Positions 47,930 to 56,567 of a DNA stretch of 64,000 nucleotides are shown here, piece by piece. The stretch spans positions 310,001-374,000 of the forward strand of contig NZ_CP067102.1 of the NCBI RefSeq assembly GCF_016616885.1. Reading direction: 5' to 3'. This stretch comes from Bradyrhizobium diazoefficiens (GTDB lineage Bacteria; Pseudomonadota; Alphaproteobacteria; Rhizobiales; Xanthobacteraceae). How positions within the stretch are numbered: position 1 is the stretch's first letter; each line of letters starts with the position of its first letter. The translations under genes and the position numbers were made by a program. The notes under the pieces are model-generated. The model did no database searches, was not told the origin of the DNA, and saw only the letters and a list, made by a program, of their open reading frames with translations.

Positions 47930-49024
47930 ATGCAACTCTCCCGGACCCTCGCCTGGCTTGTCGATGCCGCCTCCGATAGTCCCGGCGCCGATCGCCTGCT
48001 CGCGGAACTCGGCGCGCACCTGCTCGCCGACGGGGTGCCGCTTACGGCAGGCAGCCTGACCCTGGAGGTGCCGCACCCACTGATCGCGAAGCGGACCTGG
48101 CTGTGGCGCGCAGAGGGCGGCCGGGTGATCGAAGCGCTTGGCTTCGCGCCGGGCGGACTCGCACCGGATCTGCCAACCGATGCCGGGCGCCGCTGGCTAC
48201 GCGACATCGCGGGTGGTGAGGTGCACGAAGACAGCGTCGGAAGGCCCGATGGGCCGCTCCTCGGCTGGATCGGGCCGCGCCGGTTCACCGCAGACGAGAT
48301 CGAGCAATTGCGCCAGGCGGCGCGATTTGCCGCAACGCCCCTTGCCCTGCTCGCTGCGCGCGCCACGTTGCGCGCGACATTGGACGCCTATCTCGGCAAG
48401 CGCAGCGCCGAACGGGTGCTGGCGGCGCCGCTGCGGCGCGACCTCGGCGAGACCATTCAGGCTGCGCTGCTTTATGCGGATTTGCGCGGCTTCACCACCT
48501 TGTCGGAGACCAGTCCGCCGGCCGATGTCATCGCCGCGCTCGACGCCTGGTTCGATCGCATCGCCGGTGCGGTTCACGCCTTCGGCGGCGAGGTGCTGAA
48601 ATTCATCGGCGACGGCGTGCTCGCGATTTTTCCGGTCGTCGAAGCATCGCCGCGCCGCGCGTGCGATGCTGCTCTGCGTGCCGCAGGCGCAGCCGAAGCC
48701 GGGATGGCGTATCTCAACGCGGAGCGCGCCGCTCGGGGACTACCGCTGCTCGCATTCGGTGCCGCGCTTCATCTCGGTGAGATGCTCTGGGGCAATATCG
48801 GCGCCGCCAACCGGCTCGATTTCACGGCGATCGGCCCAGCCGTCAATCTCGCCAGCCGGCTCGAAGGCTTGTGCAAGCCGCTCGGCCGGACTGTGCTGGT
48901 GTCGGGCGCGCTTGCCGCCGAAACGGACATGCCTCTGATCGCGCTCGGACTGCACAAGCTGCGTGGCATTGCCTCGCCCTGCGAGGTGCTTGCGCTACCG
49001 GAGACGCAGGGACGGACATCGTAG
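47930..49024 (+). CDS. Class III adenylate/guanylate cyclase
   Basis: About 364 residues. The N-terminal 180 residues are an uncharacterised sensor region ('LIAKRTWLWRAEGGRVIEA'), also seen in other rhizobial cyclases. The catalytic domain begins near 200: 'ALLYADLRGFTTLSE' (first metal Asp), 'GGEVLKFIGDGVLAIFP' (second metal Asp) and 'GNIGAANRLDFTAIGPAVNLASRLE' in two parts. It should make cAMP, or possibly cGMP, in the cytoplasm. Start ATG 47930 has no clear ribosome site; GTG 47894 and earlier starts remain possible. Confidence 0.86.
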   Translation: MQLSRTLAWLVDAASDSPGADRLLAELGAHLLADGVPLTAGSLTLEVPHPLIAKRTWLWRAEGGRVIEALGFAPGGLAPDLPTDAGRRWLRDIAGGEVHEDSVGRPDGPLLGWIGPRRFTADEIEQLRQAARFAATPLALLAARATLRATLDAYLGKRSAERVLAAPLRRDLGETIQAALLYADLRGFTTLSETSPPADVIAALDAWFDRIAGAVHAFGGEVLKFIGDGVLAIFPVVEASPRRACDAALRAAGAAEAGMAYLNAERAARGLPLLAFGAALHLGEMLWGNIGAANRLDFTAIGPAVNLASRLEGLCKPLGRTVLVSGALAAETDMPLIALGLHKLRGIASPCEVLALPETQGRTS

Positions 49025-49032
49025 CCGGGACG

Positions 49033-49070
49033 GAGCAGCTTTTGCAGCAGGTCGTCGCAACCGCGGCGGT
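49033..49070. repeat. Right copy of 38-bp repeat (topoisomerase 3' fragment)
   Basis: Matches 47318-47355 at 36 of 38 positions; in frame it reads 'EQLLQQVVATAAV' but without the stop codon. It lies between the end of the cyclase gene and the end of the TPR gene. Confidence 0.75.
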
Positions 49071-49077
49071 CTGGAAA

Positions 49078-50031
49078 TCAGGTCGGCGGCAGCTCGCCGG
49101 GATTGCTCTTCGCAGGATCATTGTCTTTCACCTGCCCGCGCAGCCGGTTGCGTTCCGACTTGGCGAAATCGTTGTCGGGCGCCAGCGTGACCGCGCTTTC
49201 CAGTGCCGCCAGGGCATCGCGCGGCTTGCCCTTGGTTTCGAAGATCACGGCACGCGCCAGCAGGCCGCGCGGATCTTTCGGAGCGCGCTTGCCGAACTCG
49301 TCGAAATCGCGCAAGGCGGCGTCATAGCTCTCCTGAGCCTGCTGGGCCTCGCCGCGCGCCAGATAGTAGTCGGCGTTGTTGGCCTGCCGCCGGATCGCTT
49401 CGTTCAGATCCGCGACCGCCTTCGCATAATCTTTCAGCTGCAGGTAAGCAAAGCCCCGATAGTAGTAAGCAACGGCTGCTGTCAGCCACGGCGTCGTCGG
49501 GCTGGCCGTTTTGTTCAGGTCCTGAAGCGCTGCGTCGTAATCTCCGCGAGTCATGTAGATCCAGGCGCGGTCGTTGAGGGCCGCGGCGTAATCGGGCTGA
49601 ATCTTCAGCGCGGCACTGAAGTCGGACATCGCGCTGTCCGGCTCTCTGTCGCGCTGCATGAAGCCCCGCTGGGTATAGACCGACGCCAGCTTCGCGCCGG
49701 ATATCTTGCCGCCATTGATCAAACTGGTGCAGGCGGTTTCCGAGGATGTGCCGCGATTGGCAAAGCAACTCATCACCTCGAGGTCGACCGGATTGATGGT
49801 CGTCGTCTTGACGGGCGTTGCGGGGGTCGTTGTCGTAGCCTTCTGCGCGATCGGCTTGGCCCAGGTTCCGGCGTTGCCCCAGGCGCCGGTATTGACCGGC
49901 TTGCTGACGAGGATCCAGCCTGTGATCAGCACGGCCATTGCGGAGGGCCATGCGTACCACGACCATCGATACCAGGGATCGATGCTCCACAATGCGCCGT
50001 GCAATGCGACGATGCGGGCGGTCGTCTTCAT
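49078..50031 (-). CDS. Membrane-anchored TPR protein
   Basis: 317 residues. One membrane helix near the N-terminus ('WYAWPSAMAVLITGWILV'), a Thr/Pro-rich linker (residues 65-85), a short Cys-containing segment ('MSCFANRGTSSETACTS'), then four to five TPR units from about residue 115 ('SVYTQRGFMQRDREPDSAMS', 'ALNDRAWIYMTRGDYDAAL', 'YYRGFAYLQLKDYAKAV', 'YYLARGEAQQAQESYDAAL'). TPRs bind partner proteins; they should face the periplasm. It is the last gene of a three-gene operon, 2 bases after the AAA+ gene. Confidence 0.82.
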   Translation of the reverse strand: MKTTARIVALHGALWSIDPWYRWSWYAWPSAMAVLITGWILVSKPVNTGAWGNAGTWAKPIAQKATTTTPATPVKTTTINPVDLEVMSCFANRGTSSETACTSLINGGKISGAKLASVYTQRGFMQRDREPDSAMSDFSAALKIQPDYAAALNDRAWIYMTRGDYDAALQDLNKTASPTTPWLTAAVAYYYRGFAYLQLKDYAKAVADLNEAIRRQANNADYYLARGEAQQAQESYDAALRDFDEFGKRAPKDPRGLLARAVIFETKGKPRDALAALESAVTLAPDNDFAKSERNRLRGQVKDNDPAKSNPGELPPT

Positions 50032-50033
50032 GG

Positions 50034-51158
50034 TCAGCTGTCCCGGACTGCTGATCGAATGTCACTGAGCTCGAACTCGGCGACGCTCGCATTGGGATCT
50101 CGCGACGTGCGCAGGGCATGCGCCTCGCGAGTCTTTTCGAGCAGCGTTCGAATCGAGCGCGCGTTGCCCCATTGCGGATCGTCGCGTTGCGAGTCGATCC
50201 ATGGTGCGAGCGCCGCCTCGAAGCCGATCGGCAGCAGATATTGCTGCTCGGCTGCCATGGCACGAAATATCTCGCAGAGCTCGATCGCGTCGTAGGGCGG
50301 GAAGTCGATCGTCTTGGTGAAGCGGCTGGCAAGTCCGGGGTTGCTGGCGATGAACCGGTGCATCTCGGCGGGATAGCCGGCAACGATCACGACCAGGCGA
50401 TCCCGGTGATCTTCCATGTATTTCAGCAGCGCCTCGATGGCCTCGCGGCCGAAATCACCCTTCCATTCCGCCGCACTCAGGCTGTAGGCCTCGTCGATGA
50501 ACAGGACGCCGTCGAGCGCGGAGCGACAGACGTCGAGCGTTTTCGGCGCGGTTTGGCCGACATAGCTCGCGACGAGCTGGCTGCGGTCGGCTTCGATCAG
50601 GTGGCCTTTGCGCAGCACGCCGAGCGAGCGATAGACGTCGCCGATGGCGCGCGCCACCACGGTCTTGCCGACGCCGGGAGGTCCGGTGAATACCATGTGC
50701 CGGCTCGTGGCGAACACCGGCAGGCCCTGTTCGCGCCGCCGGCGCTCGACCTCCAGGCTCGCGAGCAGCTTGTTGATCTCGGCCTTGACCGAGGCGAGCC
50801 CGACCATCATGTCGAGGTCGTCAAGTGCATCGTCCGCGGTGCGTGTCACCATCCGGGTCTCGCCGGTCGCGGAATCGGTCGCCAGCCTGCGGCCGTAGGT
50901 GTAGCCGCTTCCGATCGGGACGAAGCCTGATGCCGTGGGATCGGCTCCGAGGCGGGAAGCGATGTAGCCGACGCCGGTCGCAGAGACGATCGCCAGCGCG
51001 ACGCCGACGAAGCGTAGCGCGGTCATCTCGGAGAAGAGCGAGCCGATCCAGCCGAAAAAGCCGACCTGCGGATTGAACAGCAGCGCGCTGACCCCTGCCG
51101 TCGCCACGCCGATCAGGATGAAGGCGAGGATGAAGCGCGCGTTCAGAAAATTCTGCAT
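50034..51158 (-). CDS. Membrane-anchored CbxX/SpoVK-type AAA+ ATPase
   Basis: 374 residues. Two N-terminal membrane helices (about 9-28 and 47-66) precede a CbxX/CfqX-type AAA+ domain: 'GLASVKAEINKLL' start box, Walker A 'GPPGVGKTVVARAI' near 159, pore-loop region 'SYVGQTAPKT', Walker B 'GVLFIDEAYSL' near 217, sensor 'VVIVAGYPAEMHRFI' and arginine-finger region 'NPGLASRFTKTIDF'. CbxX relatives include the Rubisco activase CbbX and EccA of ESX systems, but there is no Rubisco or secretion gene here and those are soluble. Its partners are presumably the two neighbouring membrane proteins. Confidence 0.88.
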   Translation of the reverse strand: MQNFLNARFILAFILIGVATAGVSALLFNPQVGFFGWIGSLFSEMTALRFVGVALAIVSATGVGYIASRLGADPTASGFVPIGSGYTYGRRLATDSATGETRMVTRTADDALDDLDMMVGLASVKAEINKLLASLEVERRRREQGLPVFATSRHMVFTGPPGVGKTVVARAIGDVYRSLGVLRKGHLIEADRSQLVASYVGQTAPKTLDVCRSALDGVLFIDEAYSLSAAEWKGDFGREAIEALLKYMEDHRDRLVVIVAGYPAEMHRFIASNPGLASRFTKTIDFPPYDAIELCEIFRAMAAEQQYLLPIGFEAALAPWIDSQRDDPQWGNARSIRTLLEKTREAHALRTSRDPNASVAEFELSDIRSAVRDS

Positions 51159-51178
51159 TCAAGTCTCACTTGTAAATC

Positions 51179-51748
51179 TCACCCGCACGGCGGGCGCGCA
51201 GGCCATCGCACCGTGACGGTGGTCGAGCCGCTGACCGGGTCCATCCGTGCCGTCGGATAAAGGGATACGAGCAAACCCTTGGCGTCGCCGTCCGCGGTCA
51301 GCGGGTCGAGCCCGCCGCTGTCAGGCAGCGGGTTTGGCAGGGCAATTCTTTGCGGCTGGTCGGTGACGCGGAACGAAGGCGAGCGGTATTTGCTGGTGCG
51401 AAACGTGACGGTCCCGCCGGCAGGATTGCCCGGCGTCGACACCGTGATGAATGCGATGGGATAACGGCATTGCCGAGTGTCGGATTGCGCGACCCGCTGG
51501 CCATCCGGTGTCAGGGTCGGGATGGCATCGGCCACCTGCTCCTGCGGCACCAGCGCGATGACGGGTGCGTCAGGCTCCGCGCGCGTGGTCAAGAACCATC
51601 CCATGATGGCCCCGATCATCGCCGCGCCGGCCAGCAGCATCGCCAGCATCGATGAAACATCTTTTCGGGGACGGAATGGAAAGGCCCCTGTGGGGCCATC
51701 TGTGGACCCTGGTGATTGCTCGCCGCCGTCCCTTTCCTGCATCGCCAT
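51179..51748 (-). CDS. Single-pass membrane protein of the AAA+/TPR operon
   Basis: 189 residues: a soluble, Gly/Asp/Pro-rich N-terminus, one membrane helix 'MLAMLLAGAAMIGAIMGWFL' near residue 34, then a periplasmic beta-rich region with 'FITVSTPGNPAGGTVTFRTS' and 'TVTVRWPARPPCG' at the end. Two cysteines may form a disulfide. It lies 20 bases upstream of the AAA+ gene in the same direction. I recognise no family. Confidence 0.7.
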   Translation of the reverse strand: MAMQERDGGEQSPGSTDGPTGAFPFRPRKDVSSMLAMLLAGAAMIGAIMGWFLTTRAEPDAPVIALVPQEQVADAIPTLTPDGQRVAQSDTRQCRYPIAFITVSTPGNPAGGTVTFRTSKYRSPSFRVTDQPQRIALPNPLPDSGGLDPLTADGDAKGLLVSLYPTARMDPVSGSTTVTVRWPARPPCG

Positions 51749-51871
51749 GACGCGAGAAGACCTGTTGAACGTCCATTCCTCGCCCGAATTTAGGAATTCT
51801 GTCGGCCGATATCAATGGTTGTGACAAGGCTGACGCGCTATCACAAAGCTGTCACATCGGCCTTGGCGCTC

Positions 51872-52285
51872 TTACAGCCTGCCCATCTTGCAGACGAGCT
51901 TCCACTCCTCCGCCGTCACCGGCTGCACCGACAGGCGCGAATATTTCACCAGCGCCATGTCGGCGAGTTTCTTCTCGGCCTTGATCGCCGCCATCGTCAC
52001 CGGTGTCTTCAGCGGCTTGTCGGCCTTGATGTCGACGCAGACGAACTTTTCGGTCTTGTCGGTCGGATCCGGATAGGCCTCCTTGATAACTTCCGCGATG
52101 CCGACGATTTCCTTGCCCTCGTTGGAATGATAGAAGAACGCCTTGTCGCCCTTCTTCATGTTCACGAGATTGATGCGTGCGGTGTAATTGCGCACGCCGG
52201 TCCAGGCCTCGCCCCTGGCGCCCTTCGCGACCTGCTGGTCCCAGGACCACACCGATGGTTCGGATTTCACCAGCCAGTACGCCAT
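51872..52285 (-). CDS. EVE-domain (PUA-like) protein
   Basis: 137 residues, a complete EVE domain: 'AYWLVKSEPSVWSWDQQ', 'WTGVRNYTARINL', 'GDKAFFYHSNEGKEIVGIAEV' (two parts), 'VDIKADKPLKTPVTM', 'RLSVQPVTAEEWKLV'. EVE domains read modified bases in DNA or RNA; housekeeping copies like this are common in proteobacteria. It is 2 bases downstream of gpsA, in the gpsA-tsaD direction. Confidence 0.92.
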   Translation of the reverse strand: MAYWLVKSEPSVWSWDQQVAKGARGEAWTGVRNYTARINLVNMKKGDKAFFYHSNEGKEIVGIAEVIKEAYPDPTDKTEKFVCVDIKADKPLKTPVTMAAIKAEKKLADMALVKYSRLSVQPVTAEEWKLVCKMGRL

Positions 52286-52287
52286 GT

Positions 52288-53268
52288 TTATTCCTCTGCC
52301 TTGAAGGGGCGCGTCAAAAGTCCTGAAATCGCACCATCGATCGTGCTTCGGCCGCTCAGGATCGAAGCGACCGCTTCTGATACCGGCATCTCGATGTTCT
52401 GCGAAGCTGCGAGTTCGATCAACACCGGCGCCGTGAATTCGCCTTCGGCCAGTTTGCCCATGGGCGGCTGTTCGCCGCGTCCGAGCGCCAACCCCAACGC
52501 GTAGTTGCGCGATTGCGGGCTCGAACAGGTCAGGATTAAATCGCCAAGGCCGGACAAGCCCGTGAGCGTCTCACCGCGCGCGCCAAGCGCGCGACCCAAA
52601 CGTGTCAGTTCGGCAAAGCCGCGGGTCGTGAGTGCGGCTTGGGCAGAGGCACCGAGCTTACGTCCGACCGCAATACCGACCGCGATCGCGAGTACGTTCT
52701 TGGCCGCGCCGCCGATCTCGACGCCGCGGATATCCGTGGTGTGATAGGGCCGGAAGGTCGCCGAGCCCAGTGCCTGGACCAGTGCGCTCGCCAAGGCCTC
52801 GTCCTTTGCCGCCAGCGTCACCGCTGTCGGCAGGCCACGCGCGACATCGTCGGCAAAGCTCGGGCCCGACAAGATCGCGGGCTGCGTATGGGGCGCGGCT
52901 TCCGCGATCACGTCGGTCATGAATTTGTGGGTGCCGTGCTCGATGCCCTTGGCGCAGGCGATAACCGGCACGGGTTTCGTGAGGTGCGAGGCCAGCGTGT
53001 TGACCGCGCCGCGCAGATGCTGCGCCGGTGTCGCGATCAGCAGCATATCGGCGCGTGCGGCGAGCGACAGCTCGCTTGTCACCACGATCTCCGGCGCGAG
53101 CCGCACGCCCGGCAGCCGCGGATTGCCACGACTTGACGCGATCCGCGCTGCATGTTCGGCGTTGCGCGCCCATAGCGTCACGTTCCGTCCAGCGCGTGCG
53201 GCCACTGTCGCCAGCGCCGTACCCCAGGCACCCGCGCCGATCACCGCGACGGACTGGAACGCGGCCAT
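52288..53268 (-). CDS. gpsA: Glycerol-3-phosphate dehydrogenase [NAD(P)+]
   Basis: 326 residues. N-terminal NAD fold '[20 protein letters not shown]', then '[21 protein letters not shown]', '[19 protein letters not shown]', and the catalytic Lys in '[17 protein letters not shown]'. It makes glycerol-3-phosphate for phospholipid synthesis. It lies 2 bases after tsaD; the tsaD-gpsA-EVE order is conserved in rhizobia and suggests one operon. Confidence 0.96.
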   Translation of the reverse strand: MAAFQSVAVIGAGAWGTALATVAARAGRNVTLWARNAEHAARIASSRGNPRLPGVRLAPEIVVTSELSLAARADMLLIATPAQHLRGAVNTLASHLTKPVPVIACAKGIEHGTHKFMTDVIAEAAPHTQPAILSGPSFADDVARGLPTAVTLAAKDEALASALVQALGSATFRPYHTTDIRGVEIGGAAKNVLAIAVGIAVGRKLGASAQAALTTRGFAELTRLGRALGARGETLTGLSGLGDLILTCSSPQSRNYALGLALGRGEQPPMGKLAEGEFTAPVLIELAASQNIEMPVSEAVASILSGRSTIDGAISGLLTRPFKAEE

Positions 53269-53270
53269 TG

Positions 53271-54344
53271 CTAGTATCCCGCCCGCGTCTTGCCGTAGCC
53301 TACCGGCGCGGTCGCGTTGGCGTCGAGCAGCCAGCGCGCGCGCGGCTGCGCCTCCATCGTATCGGTGATGCCGAGCGCGAGGCGTTCGGCGCCGGCCCAG
53401 GCGATCATCGCGCCGTTGTCGGTGCAGAGCTCTGGCGGCGGCATGATCAGCTGCGTCTGCGCTTCCCTGGCAACGTCAAACAGTGCGCCGCGGATCGCCT
53501 GATTGGCGGCGACGCCACCGGCCGCGACCAGCGCGCGCGGCGCGCCGAACTGTTCGCGGAAAAGCTTCAGGCCAACGCTCAGCCGGTTGGCCGTCGAGTC
53601 CAGCACCGCGGCCTGAAAACTCGCGCAGAGATCGTTGACGTCCTGTGGCGTGATCTCAGTTAGCCGGCTCGCTTCGGTGCGGACTGCCGTCTTCAATCCC
53701 GACAGCGAGAAATTGGCATCGGGACGTCCCTGCATCGGCCGCGGGAAGGCGAAGCGCGTCGCATCGCCGTTCGCGGCCGCGCGTTCGACCTGCGGGCCGC
53801 CCGGATAGGGCAGGCCCAGCATCTTCGCGACCTTGTCGAAGGCCTCGCCGATCGCGTCATCGACGGTGGTGCCAAGCCGCACATATTGGCCGACCCCGGT
53901 GACCGCGACGATCTGGGTGTGGCCGCCGGAGGCGAGGAACAGGCAATAAGGAAATTCGATGCCGTCGGTCAGGCGCGGCGTCAGTGCATGCGCCTCGAGA
54001 TGGTTGACTGCGACCAGCGGCGTGTCATGCACCATCGCGATCGCCTTCGCGGTGGTGAGCCCGACAATGACGCCGCCGATCAATCCCGGTCCCGCAGCGG
54101 CTGCGACACCGTCGAGCTGGGCAAAGCCGATGCCAGCTTCGTGCATGGCACGGTCGATGATGCCGTCGAGCAGGTCGACATGGGCGCGCGCCGCGATCTC
54201 CGGCACGACGCCGCCGAAGCGGGCATGCTCCTCGACCTGCGACCGCACGATATTGGACAAGATCCTGCCGCTCCCGTCAGGCGCGCGCTCGATCACGGCC
54301 GCCGCGGTCTCGTCGCAGGTAGTCTCGATGCCCAGTACCAGCAT
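53271..54344 (-). CDS. tsaD: tRNA N6-threonylcarbamoyladenosine transferase
   Basis: 357 residues of the Kae1/TsaD family, which transfers threonylcarbamoyl to A37 of ANN-decoding tRNAs. The ASKHA fold starts '[16 protein letters not shown]'; metal ligands are in '[13 protein letters not shown]' and the HxxxH of '[14 protein letters not shown]'; '[15 protein letters not shown]' and '[12 protein letters not shown]' are nucleotide-site motifs. ATG 54344 is used; the frame extends to a TTG at 54362. Divergent from hemD, a conserved arrangement. Confidence 0.96.
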   Translation of the reverse strand: MLVLGIETTCDETAAAVIERAPDGSGRILSNIVRSQVEEHARFGGVVPEIAARAHVDLLDGIIDRAMHEAGIGFAQLDGVAAAAGPGLIGGVIVGLTTAKAIAMVHDTPLVAVNHLEAHALTPRLTDGIEFPYCLFLASGGHTQIVAVTGVGQYVRLGTTVDDAIGEAFDKVAKMLGLPYPGGPQVERAAANGDATRFAFPRPMQGRPDANFSLSGLKTAVRTEASRLTEITPQDVNDLCASFQAAVLDSTANRLSVGLKLFREQFGAPRALVAAGGVAANQAIRGALFDVAREAQTQLIMPPPELCTDNGAMIAWAGAERLALGITDTMEAQPRARWLLDANATAPVGYGKTRAGY

Positions 54345-54456
54345 TGGCGAATTGTTATCCAATTTGCGCCCTTGCGCTCATCCGTAAAGCAGAGTTCTGG
54401 TACGTCCGGCAGCATTCGTCAATGCGTCACCGCCACGTGGTCCGGGAACACACGCG

Positions 54457-55203
54457 ATGTCCATTCTTGTCACACGGCCGCATCCCGACAATGAGGCGAC
54501 GGCGGAAAATCTGCGCGCGCGGGGACATGCGGTGCTGCTTGCGCCAGTGCTCAAGTTCGAGCCGGTCGCTTTCCATGACGAGAGTGAGGCGGGCTATAGC
54601 GCCATCATCGTGACATCGGCCAATGCAATCCGCGCCGTCGCGCCGCAATTGCGGGACCTCGGCCTCTCGGAGCTGCCGCTGTTCGCGGTCGGCGAGCACA
54701 CGGCTTCCGTGGCGCGCGAATTCGGCTTCGCGGAAGTGATCGTCGCCGGCGGCGATGCCGCTTCCCTGCGCGACAAGGTGATGCAGAGTGCGCGCGACAA
54801 GGTGCTGAAGAAAAAGAGCACGCTACTTTATCTCGCGGGCGCCGACCTGTCGCGGGATCTCGGCGGCGAGCTGGGCACGGAAGGGTTTAGCGTGGTCACT
54901 CAGACGACCTACCGCATGGCCCCGGTCAAGCTTCTGCCGCGCGACGTCTGCGACGGCTTTGCCGCGCATGGCATCGAGGCGGTGTTGCACTACTCCCGGC
55001 GCAGCGCGCGGGCCTTCCTGGACGCGGCCCGGGACGAAGGCGTCGAAATCTCGGCGCTGGCGATCCCGCAATGCTGCCTGTCCGAGATGGTCGCCAGCGT
55101 GCTGCGTGATGCCGGGGCATCGCAGGTCCTGGTGGCCGCGACCCCGGACGAAAATGCCCTGTTTGACGCCTTGGAGCGTGCTTTGCGGACCCGTTTGGCG
55201 TAA
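54457..55203 (+). CDS. hemD: Uroporphyrinogen-III synthase
   Basis: 248 residues with the two-lobed HemD pattern: 'ILVTRPHPDNEATAENLRA', 'AIIVTSANAIRAVAPQL', 'LFAVGEHTASVAREFG' and 'VLHYSRRSARAFLDAA'. HemD proteins are poorly conserved, but the neighbours (mitofilin-like, hemY) support the call. It closes hydroxymethylbilane to uroporphyrinogen III in haem, B12 and sirohaem synthesis. Divergent from tsaD. Confidence 0.93.
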   Translation: MSILVTRPHPDNEATAENLRARGHAVLLAPVLKFEPVAFHDESEAGYSAIIVTSANAIRAVAPQLRDLGLSELPLFAVGEHTASVAREFGFAEVIVAGGDAASLRDKVMQSARDKVLKKKSTLLYLAGADLSRDLGGELGTEGFSVVTQTTYRMAPVKLLPRDVCDGFAAHGIEAVLHYSRRSARAFLDAARDEGVEISALAIPQCCLSEMVASVLRDAGASQVLVAATPDENALFDALERALRTRLA

Positions 55204-55268
55204 GAGGACGGGCCGAATCCGAGGCAATCGGGCTCGTCTCTGGTATGAAAGTGTGAGGAACCGTCACG

Positions 55269-56519
55269 ATGGCCGACGACAAGCCTGAAGACGCAGGATT
55301 GGCCCCCGAGTCCGGCCGTGCCAAGCGCACCCCGCCCACCATCGACCTCGAGGCGACCGAAGTCTCCACCCAGCCGCAGGACGTGGCGGGTGAGCCGGAG
55401 GCGCAGCCTTTGGCCGAGCAGGCAAACGCCGACCAGGCTGGTGCCGAAGACGCCAAGGTCGAGGCGGCCAAGGTCGAGACAGCCAAGGTTGAAACCGCCA
55501 AGCCCGAGCCGGAGCGTAACGAAGCGCAGGGCGCTGTTGCATCGGGCGCCATTTCTCCCTGGGTCATCGCGCCATTTTCCGGCGCCGTTGCAGCTGCGGT
55601 CGTGATCGCGGTTGGCTGGGTGCTGGGCTGGCCCGCAGTGCAGGCGCCGCCGGCCGCGCCGCAAGTGACGAGTGCCACGGTCGACGCGCTGAGCGGGCGT
55701 GTCGCCGCAATCGAAGCCAAAGTGGGCAAGCCCGCCGCCGATCCGGCCATCGTCGCACGGCTCGATGCGCTGGAGAAGTCCGTCGGCACCTTGCGCGGCG
55801 ACATCGCCGGTTTGCGCGCGCAATCCGACAAGACCGCGAGCGCATTGAACGATGCGAAATCCGCGCCGCGCGATGCGGCGGCCTCGTCCGGCCTCGCCGC
55901 CCTCGACGACCGCATCTCCCGGCTCGAGCGCGCCAGCACCACCGCGCGCGCCGAGCTCGCGCAGCAGGGCGAAAAGATCGCCGATGCCAAGGTGATGGAC
56001 GACAAGCCGTTGCGCTACGTGGTCGCCGCCACCCTGCTCGACGTCGCTGTTCGCCATAACGATCCCTTTGAGGCGCAGCTCACCGCGGCGCGGTCGCTTG
56101 CCGCCAAGCCCGAGGTGCTGAAACCGCTCGATACATTCGCTGCGTCAGGCATTCCGACGCCGGTCGCGCTGAGCCGCGAGCTCCTCAACATCGTGCCGAA
56201 ATTGTCGCCGCCGCCGGAGGCGCCGAGCAACGGTGCCGGCATCGTCGAGCGCCTTCAGGCCGGCGCGTCAAAGCTTGTCCGCATCGAACGCACCGACGGC
56301 GTCGGCAACGACCGCGGCGCCATTGTTACGCGGGTCACGGCCGCAGCGCTGCGCAACGATTTCGTCGAGGCGCGCCGCGAGCTGAAGACGCTGCCCGAGG
56401 CCGATCGTGCGCCCGCGCAAGCCTGGCTCGACAAGGCCGATGCGCGCGATGCCGCGCTCGCGGCCTCCCGCAAATTCGCCGACGACGCTCTGGCTGGTCT
56501 CGCCAAGCCTGTTCAATAA
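55269..56519 (+). CDS. Mitofilin/Mic60-like inner-membrane protein
   Basis: 416 residues. An N-terminal acidic, Ala/Glu/Lys-rich tail contains a short repeat ('AKVEAAKVETAKVETAKPEP'), followed by one membrane helix 'FSGAVAAAVVIAVGWVLGW' near residue 105, a coiled-coil region to about 240 ('LDALEKSVGTLRGDIAGLRA'), and a C-terminal mitofilin domain ('RYVVAATLLDVAVRHNDPFE', 'AALRNDFVEARRELKTLPEA'). Alphaproteobacterial Mic60 bends membranes and is encoded beside haem genes, as here between hemD and hemY. Confidence 0.9.
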   Translation: MADDKPEDAGLAPESGRAKRTPPTIDLEATEVSTQPQDVAGEPEAQPLAEQANADQAGAEDAKVEAAKVETAKVETAKPEPERNEAQGAVASGAISPWVIAPFSGAVAAAVVIAVGWVLGWPAVQAPPAAPQVTSATVDALSGRVAAIEAKVGKPAADPAIVARLDALEKSVGTLRGDIAGLRAQSDKTASALNDAKSAPRDAAASSGLAALDDRISRLERASTTARAELAQQGEKIADAKVMDDKPLRYVVAATLLDVAVRHNDPFEAQLTAARSLAAKPEVLKPLDTFAASGIPTPVALSRELLNIVPKLSPPPEAPSNGAGIVERLQAGASKLVRIERTDGVGNDRGAIVTRVTAAALRNDFVEARRELKTLPEADRAPAQAWLDKADARDAALAASRKFADDALAGLAKPVQ

Positions 56520-56567
56520 GCCTGCTCAATAAGATTCGCGCAACAATCCGCGCGTATAGGGATAGTC

